The notes: a model not told the origin generated them from the letters alone. A stretch of DNA of 64,000 nucleotides from Hydrogenovibrio crunogenus (GCF_004786015.1 NZ_CP032096.1:1-64000), one strand, 5' to 3'. Counted from the first letter of the stretch, positions 30,130 to 39,567 are shown. Translations and numbers: made by a program.

Positions 30130-30849
30130 ATGGCGCACTTTACTGAAGAAATGCTGGATACTCACTTAACCGAAGAGCATTTCAGCCACCGAATGGGCTG
30201 GTTGAGAGCCGCTGTATTAGGCGCTAATGATGGTATCATCTCCGTCGTCAGTTTATTGGTAGGGGTCATTGCTTCCGGAGCTGAAAAGGATGCCATTCTG
30301 CTGGTAGCCGTGGCGGCTCTTGTAGCAGGCGCGCTTTCGATGGCTGCTGGGGAATATGTCTCCGTGAGTTCACAATCCGATACGGAAAAAGCCGACCTTG
30401 AAAAAGAAAAAATTGCTCTGGAAGAAGACTGGGAAACCGAACATGCCGAACTGGCTTTGATTTATCGTCAACGCGGCGTCAGCGAAGCAACAGCCAACCA
30501 AGTCGCTACCGAGCTCATGGAACATGATGCACTCGGCGCACATGCCAGGGATGAGTTGGGCTTGTCTGAAATCCATACCGCTCGCCCTTTGCAAGCCGCC
30601 TTTGCCTCTGCCGCCTCGTTTGTATCAGGGGCAGCGGTACCTGTCATTCTGGTCGCCATCCTACCGATGGAAAATTTGGGGATTATTATTGCGTCCAGCT
30701 CTCTGGCACTCCTGGCTATTTTAGGAGCAATCGCAGCCAAAACCGGCGGCGCAGATATGTTAAAAGGCGCTCTGAGAATGTCTATCTGGGGGTTTTTAGC
30801 CATGGCATTAACGACCTATGTAGGCCTAGTCTTCGGCGCAATGGGCTAG
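30130..30849 (+). CDS. VIT1/CCC1 family iron or manganese transporter
   Basis: 239-residue membrane protein of the VIT family. Helix 1 carries the conserved AAVLGANDGIISVVSLLVGV and helix 2 has LSMAAGEYVSVSSQSDTEKA. A Glu-rich cytoplasmic metal-binding segment (about 82-135) follows, then three more helices. VIT proteins export Fe2+ or Mn2+ from the cytosol. No fused ferritin-like domain is present. It is the last gene of the beta-CASP-LapA-VIT row and converges with the DUF3095 gene, only 16 bases away. Confidence 0.88.
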   Translation: MAHFTEEMLDTHLTEEHFSHRMGWLRAAVLGANDGIISVVSLLVGVIASGAEKDAILLVAVAALVAGALSMAAGEYVSVSSQSDTEKADLEKEKIALEEDWETEHAELALIYRQRGVSEATANQVATELMEHDALGAHARDELGLSEIHTARPLQAAFASAASFVSGAAVPVILVAILPMENLGIIIASSSLALLAILGAIAAKTGGADMLKGALRMSIWGFLAMALTTYVGLVFGAMG

Positions 30850-30865
30850 TCAGGTTTTAAATTGA

Positions 30866-32041
30866 TTACAGCGTAGAATTGAGATAGAACTGTTGTATTT
30901 GTTTCTTTAATTGTTTGGCAGCCATCGCATAACCGCCTTCCGCACTGTCCACGAAATGAATATGTTCAATGCCGGTTTTGGCAACCAGGCACGTTACCAC
31001 AGCTGAATGCGTTTGATGAACCCCATAAAACAACTGGCCTTTCTGGTATTCTGATTCCAACCAAGAAATCAATGAGGCGACCGTTTCATGGGTACCACTC
31101 ATCACAGTACGATAAGTATCATCCAGTTTTAAATAATCCGAATTCATCAGCAAATCCGATTTATAACGCCCCCAGTCAGCCCCCATTTCGTGTTTTTTAA
31201 ACCGCATCCAATATCGTCCTACAAGATTCTGAAACAACAACTTACCTATCATCAGCCATTGGGAAAAAACCGAGCCCGTTTGAATGCTGCTAAAGCTTTT
31301 TACGACCGCTTCTCCTTTCAATTTTCCGGGTTGAAAAGATAAAGACAAACCCTGTTCACTTAGAGGGTGATGACGATTAACCTCACCCAATAAATTCGTG
31401 AGACGCTGAGTCAAGTCTTGATATAGGGCCAGAGCCTCTTGTTGATTTTCCGTTCGGGCTTTTACCAGCAAACTGAATGTCACGTCTTGTGCACTGGGCA
31501 CCTCATTCCAACGACATTCAAACCCACTAAAGTCAGCATCCGCCTCAACGGCGTCTGACAAATGATACGTCGTATCACTTTTCACTAAGTCATCCGCCTC
31601 TTCCATGCCTCCCCCCATAAAAAAATATTGGGTCAAACTGGGCGTGCTTTGATAACGACACAGAAGGATTGGATTTTTCAACTCAGAATAAGGCACGATG
31701 CCGACACGTAAATCTAGATTAAGCCCACTTAAAGCCAACTCCTGGCAACCTTTTAAGGCTTTTTTGACAGGTTCAATGGCCTCAGAAGGTACACAGAAAG
31801 AAGCGCCGTCCCCCCCGAACACATAAGGAATTTTTAACGGCTTAACCGCATTAAGCACGGCTGCAATGGTACTGCCACCAGCCGTATTAATATCTCGGTA
31901 TCGACCTTCTTTAATGGCTTGAGTAGAGTTCTGTACATCAGCAACCACAATCAACCAATCAGGAAGAAGTTCAATGTAGGCATCCGGCTGAAGTGTCTCA
32001 TTTAAATGATGAACCGCTGGGATTTGTTCGTGAAAAATCAG
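30866..32041 (-). CDS. DUF3095 protein with non-canonical start
   Basis: Cytoplasmic protein of the DUF3095 family, which has a class III adenylate-cyclase-like first part. The motif LIVVADVQNSTQAIKEGRYR and the following FGGDGASFCVP are clear. Homology-like sequence continues upstream of a TTG at 31954 (FHEQIPAVHHLNETLQ, PDAYIELLPDW) to about 32041. There is no ATG, GTG or TTG between 31955 and the in-frame stop at 32108-32110. A CTG at 32041 with AAAGGA 8 bases upstream is the best start, giving 391 residues. Catalytic activity is unknown; a 5'-end frameshift is the alternative. Confidence 0.72.
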   Translation of the reverse strand: MIFHEQIPAVHHLNETLQPDAYIELLPDWLIVVADVQNSTQAIKEGRYRDINTAGGSTIAAVLNAVKPLKIPYVFGGDGASFCVPSEAIEPVKKALKGCQELALSGLNLDLRVGIVPYSELKNPILLCRYQSTPSLTQYFFMGGGMEEADDLVKSDTTYHLSDAVEADADFSGFECRWNEVPSAQDVTFSLLVKARTENQQEALALYQDLTQRLTNLLGEVNRHHPLSEQGLSLSFQPGKLKGEAVVKSFSSIQTGSVFSQWLMIGKLLFQNLVGRYWMRFKKHEMGADWGRYKSDLLMNSDYLKLDDTYRTVMSGTHETVASLISWLESEYQKGQLFYGVHQTHSAVVTCLVAKTGIEHIHFVDSAEGGYAMAAKQLKKQIQQFYLNSTL

Positions 32042-32097
32042 CGCTCTTTTCCTTTCATATAGAGGTTGATAAAAACACCCTTCCCCGTCAAAATCGG

Positions 32098-32107
32098 CCA
32101 GGCCTGG
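32098..32107 (-). terminator. CCAGGCCTGG copy after the chemoreceptor gene
   Basis: Exact core lying 7 bases beyond the stop of the chemoreceptor gene, read on the - strand, followed there by CCGATTTTG. Stem extension is one G-C pair and a G-T wobble. It also lies just upstream of the DUF3095 gene. Confidence 0.5.
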
Positions 32108-32113
32108 CTATAA

Positions 32114-34993
32114 TTACTTTATTTTAAAAGCATTAATGGCATCCATCAGCTCTTCAGCAGAACGATTCATGGATTCAGTTGTCGCCGTTGTCTCTTCGAC
32201 TAAGGCCGCATTTTGCTGTGTGACTCCATCAATCGTTGTAATCGCTTTGTTTATCTCATCAATACCATGAGACTGCTCTTTAGACGCGCGGGTCACATTT
32301 TCTACCAATTCTCTCACTTTAAGCGTTTCATTGGTAATATTGTTAAGTGATTGTGCCACTTCTTCTACCTGATTCGCACCAACGGCAATAGCTTCTGAAG
32401 TGTTCTCTACCAGTTTACCAATTTGCTTGGCGGCATCTGCCGATTTTCCAGCCAAATTTCTGACCTCACCTGCCACCACAGCGAAACCACGTCCATGGTC
32501 ACCTGCTCGTGCCGCTTCCACTGCCGCATTTAATGCCAACAAGTTAGTTTGGAAAGCAATGGAATCAATTAACGTGGTGATTTCTTTAATCTGGTTAGAG
32601 GCTTGCTCAATACTGCCCATGGAGTGTTGAGTCTCCACCATCACTTTATTCGCATCCGTGAGTAACCCACTTTGGTTTTCCGTAATTCGGTTCACTTCTT
32701 GGGTATGATCCAGGTTGCTTCTCGTCTGGGCGGCTGTCTGTTCCATTGCGGACGACGTTTCTTCTAAAGAAGCTGCCTGCTCTTGTGTTCGGCTATTCAA
32801 GCTTTGTGTGCCTTCATTCACCGTGCTCACATCCAAAGACAACTGATGGGTGATATCGAGTATTTTTGATAAAGCGACACCCAGTCCAGACATCGATTCA
32901 TTGATCGCCTGTTTGGCCTCTCCGATTTTATACTCATAATCTGCCTCAATCGGCTGGGTCAAATCCCCTTTTGCTAGACGTTGTGCCGCACTGATGACAT
33001 CTCCAAAACCGGCATCCAACTGTTTTAAAGTTGAATTTAAGGTGTCTATCAAACGCTTCACATCACCATCAGCAGCAACCAGAATTAGCTCATCAAATTT
33101 TCCTTTTGCCGCCAACGCCATGACTCGCGAAATATCAGAAAAGATGACATTCAAGTCATGCATCGCACTTAAACAATCTTCGACCACTTCTGCATAAGCA
33201 CCTTCTAAAGAAGCATTACTTTCGGCATCAAAATGACCTGTTTTCAAATCATTCATGACATCTGCAATCGCGGCGAAGGTGCTTTTCAAACTCTGCGATG
33301 TTTCGTTCATCCGACCTTTTAATAACCCATAATCCGATTCAAACGGAAAAGTCACTTGATGATTTAAACGACCTGCCACGATTTGTTCCATGGCGGTGTT
33401 CATTTCGGAAATTGCAACTTGAGATAACATCGCCTGTTGGTTATAAGCGTATCCCAATTTTGCAATTTCATCCTCGCCGTAATTAGACAAACGGGCAAAC
33501 AAGTCTGAATTCTTAACGGCTGTCTGCATCGTTCTCTCTGCCTTACGCAGTGGGCGAATGACAACATATTGCAAAATAATCATTAACAGAATTGTGACGA
33601 TGATGAACGTAATCAAAATCGCCGTTGTTGTGTCTTCTGCGGCTTGATAACGGTTATTTAATGTCTTAATGAATTTGTTAATCGTTTGAGAAGCAATGAT
33701 ATACCCCATGACCTGCTGTTGTTCATCCTTCAAAGGCAAGGCTATATGAAGATACTTGTCATCCAGAATATACCCTTTTTCCAATAAGGTTTGGCTGGAC
33801 ATGGCATGCAAATCTTTTACAAGCTGACGTCCTCTTTCCGTCTCATAATGCTTTTTAGACGATAAAACTAACTTATCATCATTGAACACCGCAGGAAATT
33901 TCGCCACCTCTTGATTTCTTTTCGTCAAGTAAGATTTCTTAACAGCGGTGATAAACACGATATTTTTAGGCAGTAATGATTTATGAACAGAGCCTAACCC
34001 TTGTATTAAGACGGCCGACCCTAAATACTGACCCTTATCGCCATAAATTGGGATATGGTTTTTAAGGGTTAAAGCCATTTTTCCAATCGAATACGTACGA
34101 TGTAACCCTGGTTTTTTATTCTGATATGCCACATCTTTGCGCCAAGAAACGTCAAACTGCTTATGCTTTTTAACCCAGCTCCGATAAAATGACATACCCT
34201 CCTTATCGACCAGCTGTAGCTTAACGCCTTTGTTATTGCTGTTTTTGGCAAAATAAGCGTCTAAGCCTCCTAGCATCACATCCAAACTTGCCATATCTTT
34301 TTGTGCAAAAGCATCGGCAAAACCGGGCATTTTGGCAATCCCCGCTAACGCGGCCTCGCCAATATCCAGCTTGTTATTAAAATAGGTATCCACCATATCC
34401 TGGATATTGCCAGATTGATCACCGATCACTTCATTAAAGATGAAGTCTTTTTGCTCATTTTCATAGATATACGCCAACGATAGCAGCACGATTGCCGTCA
34501 AAGTCACGGCGGCCAATACTTTTTGAACAATGTTTAACTTATTTAAACGAAACCATTTATTCAACCGGTGGTTATGGCAATGAACCACTTCACCTTTAAT
34601 CAGTGTTTTTTTGCCCTTTGCAATGTCGCGGTAAACTTTTTCCAACTTTGCAACACGATCTTCTTGTAAGATCAATCGCTTGATTACGGTATAGCCTTGG
34701 TATTCACCGGCTTCCATAACGGGCTGAACCCGAATATCAACCCAGAAGGTTTCACCGTTTTTCTTTTTTTCTTTAATGGCTAAGCTTACCGCTCTTCCAT
34801 GATGAACTTCATCATCGATACTCTTTTGAATAACATCCGGAGTTTCATTTACGAAAAAGACACTGGTAGAATTTTCGAGTAATTCATCAGGCTGATAGCC
34901 TAACCAATCAGCATATTCGTTATTGATAAAATTAATTCGATTCTGCTTGTCAACTTTGACAATGAATCTTAGGTTGACTTGATTATCTACCAT
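32114..34993 (-). CDS. Methyl-accepting chemotaxis protein with PAS and Cache domains
   Basis: Chemoreceptor of 959 residues. The order is: N-terminal PAS domain (about 5-125, with NEYADWLGYQPDELL); membrane helix near 165-185; a periplasmic double-Cache-like domain (about 190-430); a second helix near 450-475; HAMP and HAMP-like repeats (about 475-690); and the signalling domain. Its hairpin tip includes NAAVEAARAGDHGRGFAVVA at about 820-840. Signals go to CheA/CheW. An N-terminal cytoplasmic PAS plus a periplasmic Cache domain suggests two inputs, possibly redox or energy state and a small ligand. No che genes are nearby. Confidence 0.92.
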   Translation of the reverse strand: MVDNQVNLRFIVKVDKQNRINFINNEYADWLGYQPDELLENSTSVFFVNETPDVIQKSIDDEVHHGRAVSLAIKEKKKNGETFWVDIRVQPVMEAGEYQGYTVIKRLILQEDRVAKLEKVYRDIAKGKKTLIKGEVVHCHNHRLNKWFRLNKLNIVQKVLAAVTLTAIVLLSLAYIYENEQKDFIFNEVIGDQSGNIQDMVDTYFNNKLDIGEAALAGIAKMPGFADAFAQKDMASLDVMLGGLDAYFAKNSNNKGVKLQLVDKEGMSFYRSWVKKHKQFDVSWRKDVAYQNKKPGLHRTYSIGKMALTLKNHIPIYGDKGQYLGSAVLIQGLGSVHKSLLPKNIVFITAVKKSYLTKRNQEVAKFPAVFNDDKLVLSSKKHYETERGRQLVKDLHAMSSQTLLEKGYILDDKYLHIALPLKDEQQQVMGYIIASQTINKFIKTLNNRYQAAEDTTTAILITFIIVTILLMIILQYVVIRPLRKAERTMQTAVKNSDLFARLSNYGEDEIAKLGYAYNQQAMLSQVAISEMNTAMEQIVAGRLNHQVTFPFESDYGLLKGRMNETSQSLKSTFAAIADVMNDLKTGHFDAESNASLEGAYAEVVEDCLSAMHDLNVIFSDISRVMALAAKGKFDELILVAADGDVKRLIDTLNSTLKQLDAGFGDVISAAQRLAKGDLTQPIEADYEYKIGEAKQAINESMSGLGVALSKILDITHQLSLDVSTVNEGTQSLNSRTQEQAASLEETSSAMEQTAAQTRSNLDHTQEVNRITENQSGLLTDANKVMVETQHSMGSIEQASNQIKEITTLIDSIAFQTNLLALNAAVEAARAGDHGRGFAVVAGEVRNLAGKSADAAKQIGKLVENTSEAIAVGANQVEEVAQSLNNITNETLKVRELVENVTRASKEQSHGIDEINKAITTIDGVTQQNAALVEETTATTESMNRSAEELMDAINAFKIK

Positions 34994-35157
34994 CGGGTTT
35001 GTTCCTTAAAATTTCTTCGTTGAATGTTCAATGAAACAGCATGTTGTTGATTGAAAATACAAGACTCACTTGCATCAAACCTTGTACTTAGAGGCGGTTT
35101 TCGGGGAACTATAATGGTATAAATACTTAAAAGCAATTACTTTAAAAGTTACTACTA

Positions 35158-35174
35158 TACTAATAGAATTAGTA
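35158..35174. repeat. AT-rich palindrome upstream of the chemoreceptor
   Basis: TACTAAT-AGA-ATTAGTA, a perfect 7-bp inverted repeat in the 284-base interval between the EAL and chemoreceptor genes. Possible operator about 165 bases upstream of the chemoreceptor start; the rest of the interval shows nothing I can assign. Confidence 0.35.
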
Positions 35175-35277
35175 AATTGATTGGAATAAGAAAAAAAGTA
35201 TGAAGGTTATCTATATATAAAAATAGAAACTGATTGAAGTGATAAAAACATGGTTTTGTATAAAAGGATATAAGGTA

Positions 35278-36045
35278 TTAACTTAAAAAGGAAAAATCGA
35301 CTTTAGGTAACGTCTCAAACCCTGGCTTAGCGAAAAAATAGCCTTGCATTAAAGGCACACCGAGATCTTTAAAGTATTGTACTTCTTCGATACGTTCTAT
35401 CCCTTCTGCCAATACGGTAACATTGAGATCATTACACATCTGAATTAGATTTTTTGTAATGGCTTGCTTAATCGGACTTTGATCAACGTTCTTTATTAGT
35501 TCCATATCAATTTTTAAAATATTCGGTATAAAGCTGGCCAACATATTCAAGCCCGCGTGGCCTTCTCCAAAATCATCCAACGCAGTGGTAAAACCCTGAG
35601 ATTGATAATATTCAAAAATTTTCGTTAGATGAGCTCGATCCACAACCTGTTCTGATTCGGTGATTTCAAACATGATTTTTTCTAATGGAAATTGATGTTC
35701 TTCGGCCGCCTTTAACGTACTTTGAATACAATGTTTCGGTTCATAAACCGCATTCGGTAAAAAGTTGATACTCAACATTTTGTCTAACTTTAATCGGCTG
35801 GCGAGTGCAATGGCCTTGGTTCGGCAAGCTTGATCAAAAGCATAACGGTTATCATCGTTTACACGCTTTAAAACACTCCAAGCGGTTTTTTCTTCCAGGC
35901 CGCGCACCAAAGCTTCATACCCCCATACTTCCTTATCAAAAACATGAACGATCGGTTGAAACGCAAAGGTAAATTCAAACCCTAACGGTGCATGACACTG
36001 AGAACAGCCTGATTTATTGGTTTCTATTGGAAAATGGGTCGCCAT
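35278..36045 (-). CDS. EAL-domain c-di-GMP phosphodiesterase
   Basis: Stand-alone EAL protein of 255 residues that linearises c-di-GMP. The motif EAL is at 44-46 (YEALVRG). Other metal and catalytic residues are visible: N in SINFLPNAV, E in FEITESE, DD in ALDDFGEG, K in LKIDMELI, E in LAEGIE, and QGYFFAKP. All key positions seem intact. An N-terminal extension carries C14-x-x-C17-H18 (GCSQCHAPLG), which looks like a metal or haem site but there is no signal peptide. Single gene, divergent from the DASS transporter gene. Confidence 0.92.
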   Translation of the reverse strand: MATHFPIETNKSGCSQCHAPLGFEFTFAFQPIVHVFDKEVWGYEALVRGLEEKTAWSVLKRVNDDNRYAFDQACRTKAIALASRLKLDKMLSINFLPNAVYEPKHCIQSTLKAAEEHQFPLEKIMFEITESEQVVDRAHLTKIFEYYQSQGFTTALDDFGEGHAGLNMLASFIPNILKIDMELIKNVDQSPIKQAITKNLIQMCNDLNVTVLAEGIERIEEVQYFKDLGVPLMQGYFFAKPGFETLPKVDFSFLS

Positions 36046-36158
36046 AAAAATAAACTCTATTGATAATTAAAATCATTATAGGGAAAGATAAAATCAATTG
36101 CATAAAAGCTGTGTAATTTGATTAAAATCTTACAATAAAACCGCTGAAAGGAATGACC

Positions 36159-37516
36159 ATGTCAAACACCAAACAGACCACAATAGGCTTATTCACGGCT
36201 CTTTCGACGGGATTGATAGTGTTGGTGCTTCTAAATATGTTATTACCTTTTCAGCAGGCGGCTCTACTAGGGCTAGTCACCTTCATGGTCATTTTATGGA
36301 GTAATGAAACACTGCCTCTAGGTTGGGTCGCACTATTTCCAATTGTCGCCTTTCCCATGTTCGGTATTGCGGATACCAATAGCGTGGCGCCCAATTATGC
36401 CAAGTCAATTATCTTCTTGTTTTTGGGTGGGTTTATGCTGGCCATTGCCGTTGAGAAAACCGGATTACATAAAGTCATTTCCAACAAAATGCTGGCCATT
36501 TTTCCCAGCACAGCACGCGGCATGATTTTCGCCTTGGCCATCACCTCGGGGACCTTAAGCGCTTTTTTATCCAACACTACCACCACCTTATTGCTTATTC
36601 CATTGGCACTCTTCTTATCGGAGGATTTAAAGCTCAAGGTTCGGTTCGGTTTGCCTTGGCCATTGCTTATGGTGCCAGTATCGGCGGTATTATCACTCCC
36701 ATCGGCACGCCCCCAAACCTAATTTTATTCGGGATTCTTGAAGAACATCACATCGCCAGCATTCCATTTGTGCAATGGATTACTTTAGTCTTACCATTAG
36801 CACTCATGATGTTTTTGGTCGTGGGCTGGATACTGTCACTTGGCACAGATAATACGCTCATTCCAGCAAAGGAAGGCACCAAAAAGTTGTCTTCCAACCA
36901 GAAAAAAGTCAGTGTTGCTTTAATCGCTTTAATCAGTCTACTGCTGATTAATTCTCCAATTGAGCCCTATTACAGCGGGCTGGGGTTAAATGAAAAAGGG
37001 ATTTTATTGGGGTTTGGACTAATGATGTTTTTACCTCCGTTTAATATCTTAAACTGGGATGATTCCCATAAAATCCCTTATGAAATCATCTTCTTATTCG
37101 GGGCAGGATTCGCCATTGCCAATGCGTTTACCGATACAGGGTTAGCGGATCAATTGGCGGCTTGGTTACAGACCGCAACGAACCTGCCTCCGCTAATGCT
37201 GTTAGTCTTGATTGCGGCCATCGTCACCTTTTCAACCGAAATCACCAGTAACACTGCTCTAATTTCTATGGTGCTCCCAGTGATTTATGCTGTTACCGAA
37301 CAAAATGGACTGGATAGCCGACTCTTTATGATGGTAGCCACTATCTGTGCGAGTTATGCTTTTATGTTACCTATTGCCACACCACCCAATGCCATCGCCA
37401 TGAGTAGTGGGGCTGTCACCGTTAAAATCATGGCACGCTATGGCATTATCTTTAACGTTATAGGCATTTTATTGATAACGCTGACAGCCACTGTCTATTG
37501 GCAAGCTTTTTTATAA
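36159..37516 (+). pseudogene. DASS/SLC13-family anion transporter, frameshifted
   Basis: Two overlapping frames together make one divalent-anion:Na+ symporter of about 450 residues. The first (to 36722) has FPMFGIADTNSVAPNYAKS and LSNTTTTLLLIPLAL. The second continues with AIAYGASIGGIITPIGTPPN and ends with the second repeat ITSNTALISMVLPVI and ATPPNAIAMSSGAV. Homology switches frame near 36636-36650; one base appears to be missing. I chose ATG 36159, 6 bases after AAAGGA. No slippery heptamer is obvious. Both halves keep their motifs, so a recent mutation, a sequencing error or recoding are all possible. Confidence 0.82.
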
Positions 37517-37519
37517 CCG

Positions 37520-38734
37520 TTAAGGCTTGGAATCAAAATCCAATTCCGTTTGTCTGGTCGACTCACCCGATCTGATTAACAGCCAGCGTGTCGCGATGGG
37601 ACCAACCAATTCAAAGACAATCGTGGCACTTAAAATCACTGCCAAGATAGGGGCCTTTAAATGCGGGAATTGCTGAATAGCCAATAATGCCATCCCGATC
37701 GGAACCCCTGCATGAGGCAGCATGGCAAATCCCATCCAGGCATATTGTTTTTGATCACACCTCGCCCATTTGGCACCAATGTAAGATCCAAAAATCCGTC
37801 CCAAAACGCGGAAAACGATATAGCCTGCTCCCATATAACCTACTGTATATAAAGCCGATAAATTCAATGACGCGCCTGCGAGCAAGAAAAATAAAATTAA
37901 CAGCGGCCACTCAAACATTTCCAGTTCATCAAAAGGACGATGGCGATGCCGGGTTGAGAAATTTGCCACCACGGTGCCCATCATCATCGCAGATAAAATA
38001 TAAGACACTTCAAGCATTTCAGCCAGGCCTGCACACAATAACACCAACCCCAATACTTCTGCTTGAGACGATTTTCCAGGATAAAGATGGCTGTTCAAAA
38101 AAGCCATTGGAAATCCGAGTAACCCGCCCAAAAGCAATGCACCGAAGACTTCCCACAGACCATTATTCAATGCATCCAGACTATGACCGTTCCCGCCGAC
38201 AATCGTTGCCACCACCAGCAAGAAACTGAACAGCAACATACCCCAGGCATCATCAATCGCGACCACCCCCAATAATGTATCGGTAAAGGGCCCTTTTGCA
38301 TCAATTTCTCGAGTCACGTCAATGACGGGGGCTGGGGCTGTTGCAGGAGCAATCCCTGCTAAGATTAACGCCATTTCAATCGGAACACCTAACAGCCATA
38401 ACCCAAAGAACATCAATGTGGCCGTCATCATCATCACACTGATGGAAATGCCGATGATTGGCCGCCCCATGGTGGTGAGCTTTTCACGCGTTAAATTCTG
38501 CCCAAGCAAAAACCCAATCATCGCCAAAGCGATATCGGTCAGGATCGGAAACCAATCATAAGCAAATGTTGGCAACCAGTTCAAAGTGCTGGGACCAATC
38601 AAAAACCCGGTAAAAATTAATAAGGTCACTCGAGGGAGAGGCGTGTGTCGACCTAATAAATCAGCGGTTAACCCAATCAGAAACAGGCCACCGAAGGTAA
38701 GTAAAATGCTGGCTATAAGATCGGGATGTGTCAT
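37520..38734 (-). CDS. CPA2-type cation:proton antiporter
   Basis: Membrane antiporter of 404 residues with 12 or 13 predicted helices and the Na/H exchanger fold. The segment IAPATAPAPVIDVTREIDAKG corresponds to the unwound helix 4, and GVVAIDDAWGMLLFSF carries the acidic pair D-D of the ion-binding helix 5. Members exchange Na+ or K+ for protons. It lacks a C-terminal TrkA-N domain. A CCAGGCCTGC near-copy of the dispersed motif lies inside the gene at 38023-38032. It converges with the DASS gene, only 3 bases away. Confidence 0.87.
   Translation of the reverse strand: MTHPDLIASILLTFGGLFLIGLTADLLGRHTPLPRVTLLIFTGFLIGPSTLNWLPTFAYDWFPILTDIALAMIGFLLGQNLTREKLTTMGRPIIGISISVMMMTATLMFFGLWLLGVPIEMALILAGIAPATAPAPVIDVTREIDAKGPFTDTLLGVVAIDDAWGMLLFSFLLVVATIVGGNGHSLDALNNGLWEVFGALLLGGLLGFPMAFLNSHLYPGKSSQAEVLGLVLLCAGLAEMLEVSYILSAMMMGTVVANFSTRHRHRPFDELEMFEWPLLILFFLLAGASLNLSALYTVGYMGAGYIVFRVLGRIFGSYIGAKWARCDQKQYAWMGFAMLPHAGVPIGMALLAIQQFPHLKAPILAVILSATIVFELVGPIATRWLLIRSGESTRQTELDFDSKP
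38023..38032. repeat. CCAGGCCTGC near-copy inside the CPA2 gene
   Basis: Nine of ten bases of the dispersed core, in coding sequence with no paired flanks. It may be chance. Confidence 0.4.
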
Positions 38735-38826
38735 AAAACTTATTCTATCGCCTTATGAAAAGAATGCGAGTTTATCTGCACCATTATTTTCATAATCATT
38801 TGTTTTGTATTTTTAAAGTAGATGCA

Positions 38827-38855
38827 CCAAAACATAACACTGTTTTGCACATTTA
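38827..38855. promoter_or_regulatory. Candidate enhancer site upstream of cynS
   Basis: AAAACA and TGTTTT form an inverted repeat flanked by TGCACC on the left and GCACA on the right, about 60-85 bases upstream of the sigma-54 promoter. The TGCACC half resembles an NtrC half-site; the right half does not match GGTGCA well. Confidence 0.3.
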
Positions 38856-38913
38856 AATAACCAAACACACAAAAAAAAACAATATATATAATAAAATCAA
38901 CAACATAATAAAG

Positions 38914-38929
38914 TGGCACAAGCCTTGCA
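38914..38929 (+). promoter_or_regulatory. Sigma-54 promoter of cynS
   Basis: TGGCAC (38914-38919) and TTGCA (38925-38929) are separated by 5 bases, an exact match to the -24/-12 consensus TGGCAC-N5-TTGCW. Transcription would start about 38940, just before the cynS ribosome binding site. This indicates RpoN-dependent, probably nitrogen-controlled, expression. Confidence 0.82.
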
Positions 38930-38947
38930 ATATCACCAATGATATTG
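38928..38947. repeat. Palindrome over the cynS transcription start
   Basis: CAATATCA-CCAA-TGATATTG, a perfect 8-bp inverted repeat that begins in the -12 element and covers the expected start. It could be an operator or a 5' hairpin in the cynS mRNA. Confidence 0.55.
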
Positions 38948-38972
38948 ATTAACTTCATTGGAGATAAAGACT

Positions 38973-39416
38973 ATGATGTCAAAAGTAGAAATGACGGAAG
39001 CGATTATTTTGGCAAAGGCTGAAAAGTCGGTTGGATGGTGTGATATTGCTGCAGCCGCAGGATTAAGTGAAGTCTATACCACTTCTGCCTGTCTCGGCAT
39101 GAACCACCTGGATGCCGGGCCTGCAGCAAAAGTATGTACACTGTTAGGTTTGGGGGCTGAAGTAGAAACGGCTTTACAAGACTTTCCGCATAAATCCTGG
39201 GACAAATTGGTGCCAACGGATCCTTTGATTTATCGATTGTATGAAATTGTCGGTGTGTATGGTCCGACTATGAAAGAATTGATTCACGAAAAATTCGGCG
39301 ATGGCATCATGAGCGCCATTGATTTTTCTATGGACATTGATAAAGAAGAAAATCCAGCAGGTGACCGCGTCGTGATCACAATGAACGGAAAATTCTTACC
39401 CTACAAGGCTTGGTAA
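38973..39416 (+). CDS. cynS: Cyanate hydratase (cyanase)
   Basis: Converts cyanate and bicarbonate to carbamate and CO2, releasing ammonia, so it supplies nitrogen and detoxifies cyanate. 147 residues with the helical N-terminal domain and the decamer-forming C-terminal domain. Catalytic residues align as R88 and E91 in YRLYEIVGVYG and S114 in GIMSAIDF. I chose ATG 38973, 9 bases after GGAG; a TTG upstream would add five residues. Single gene with its own sigma-54 promoter and terminator, no cynT or transporter adjacent. Confidence 0.96.
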   Translation: MMSKVEMTEAIILAKAEKSVGWCDIAAAAGLSEVYTTSACLGMNHLDAGPAAKVCTLLGLGAEVETALQDFPHKSWDKLVPTDPLIYRLYEIVGVYGPTMKELIHEKFGDGIMSAIDFSMDIDKEENPAGDRVVITMNGKFLPYKAW

Positions 39417-39436
39417 CCTTTCTTTTGATAAGAGAG

Positions 39437-39477
39437 AGGTGCTGGGAACCAACACAATCTACGCCCAGTACCTTTTT
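39437..39477 (+). terminator. Terminator of cynS
   Basis: AGGTGCTGGG (39437-39446) pairs with CCCAGTACCT (39464-39473) with one G-T wobble, followed by TTTT. Confidence 0.65.
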
Positions 39478-39567
39478 CCAACACATAATCCTTTGCCCAC
39501 TCCATAATTTTGATTGCCAAAAGAATCACTTAAGCGCATAATTCGCTTCTTTATATGAGGTGTAATG

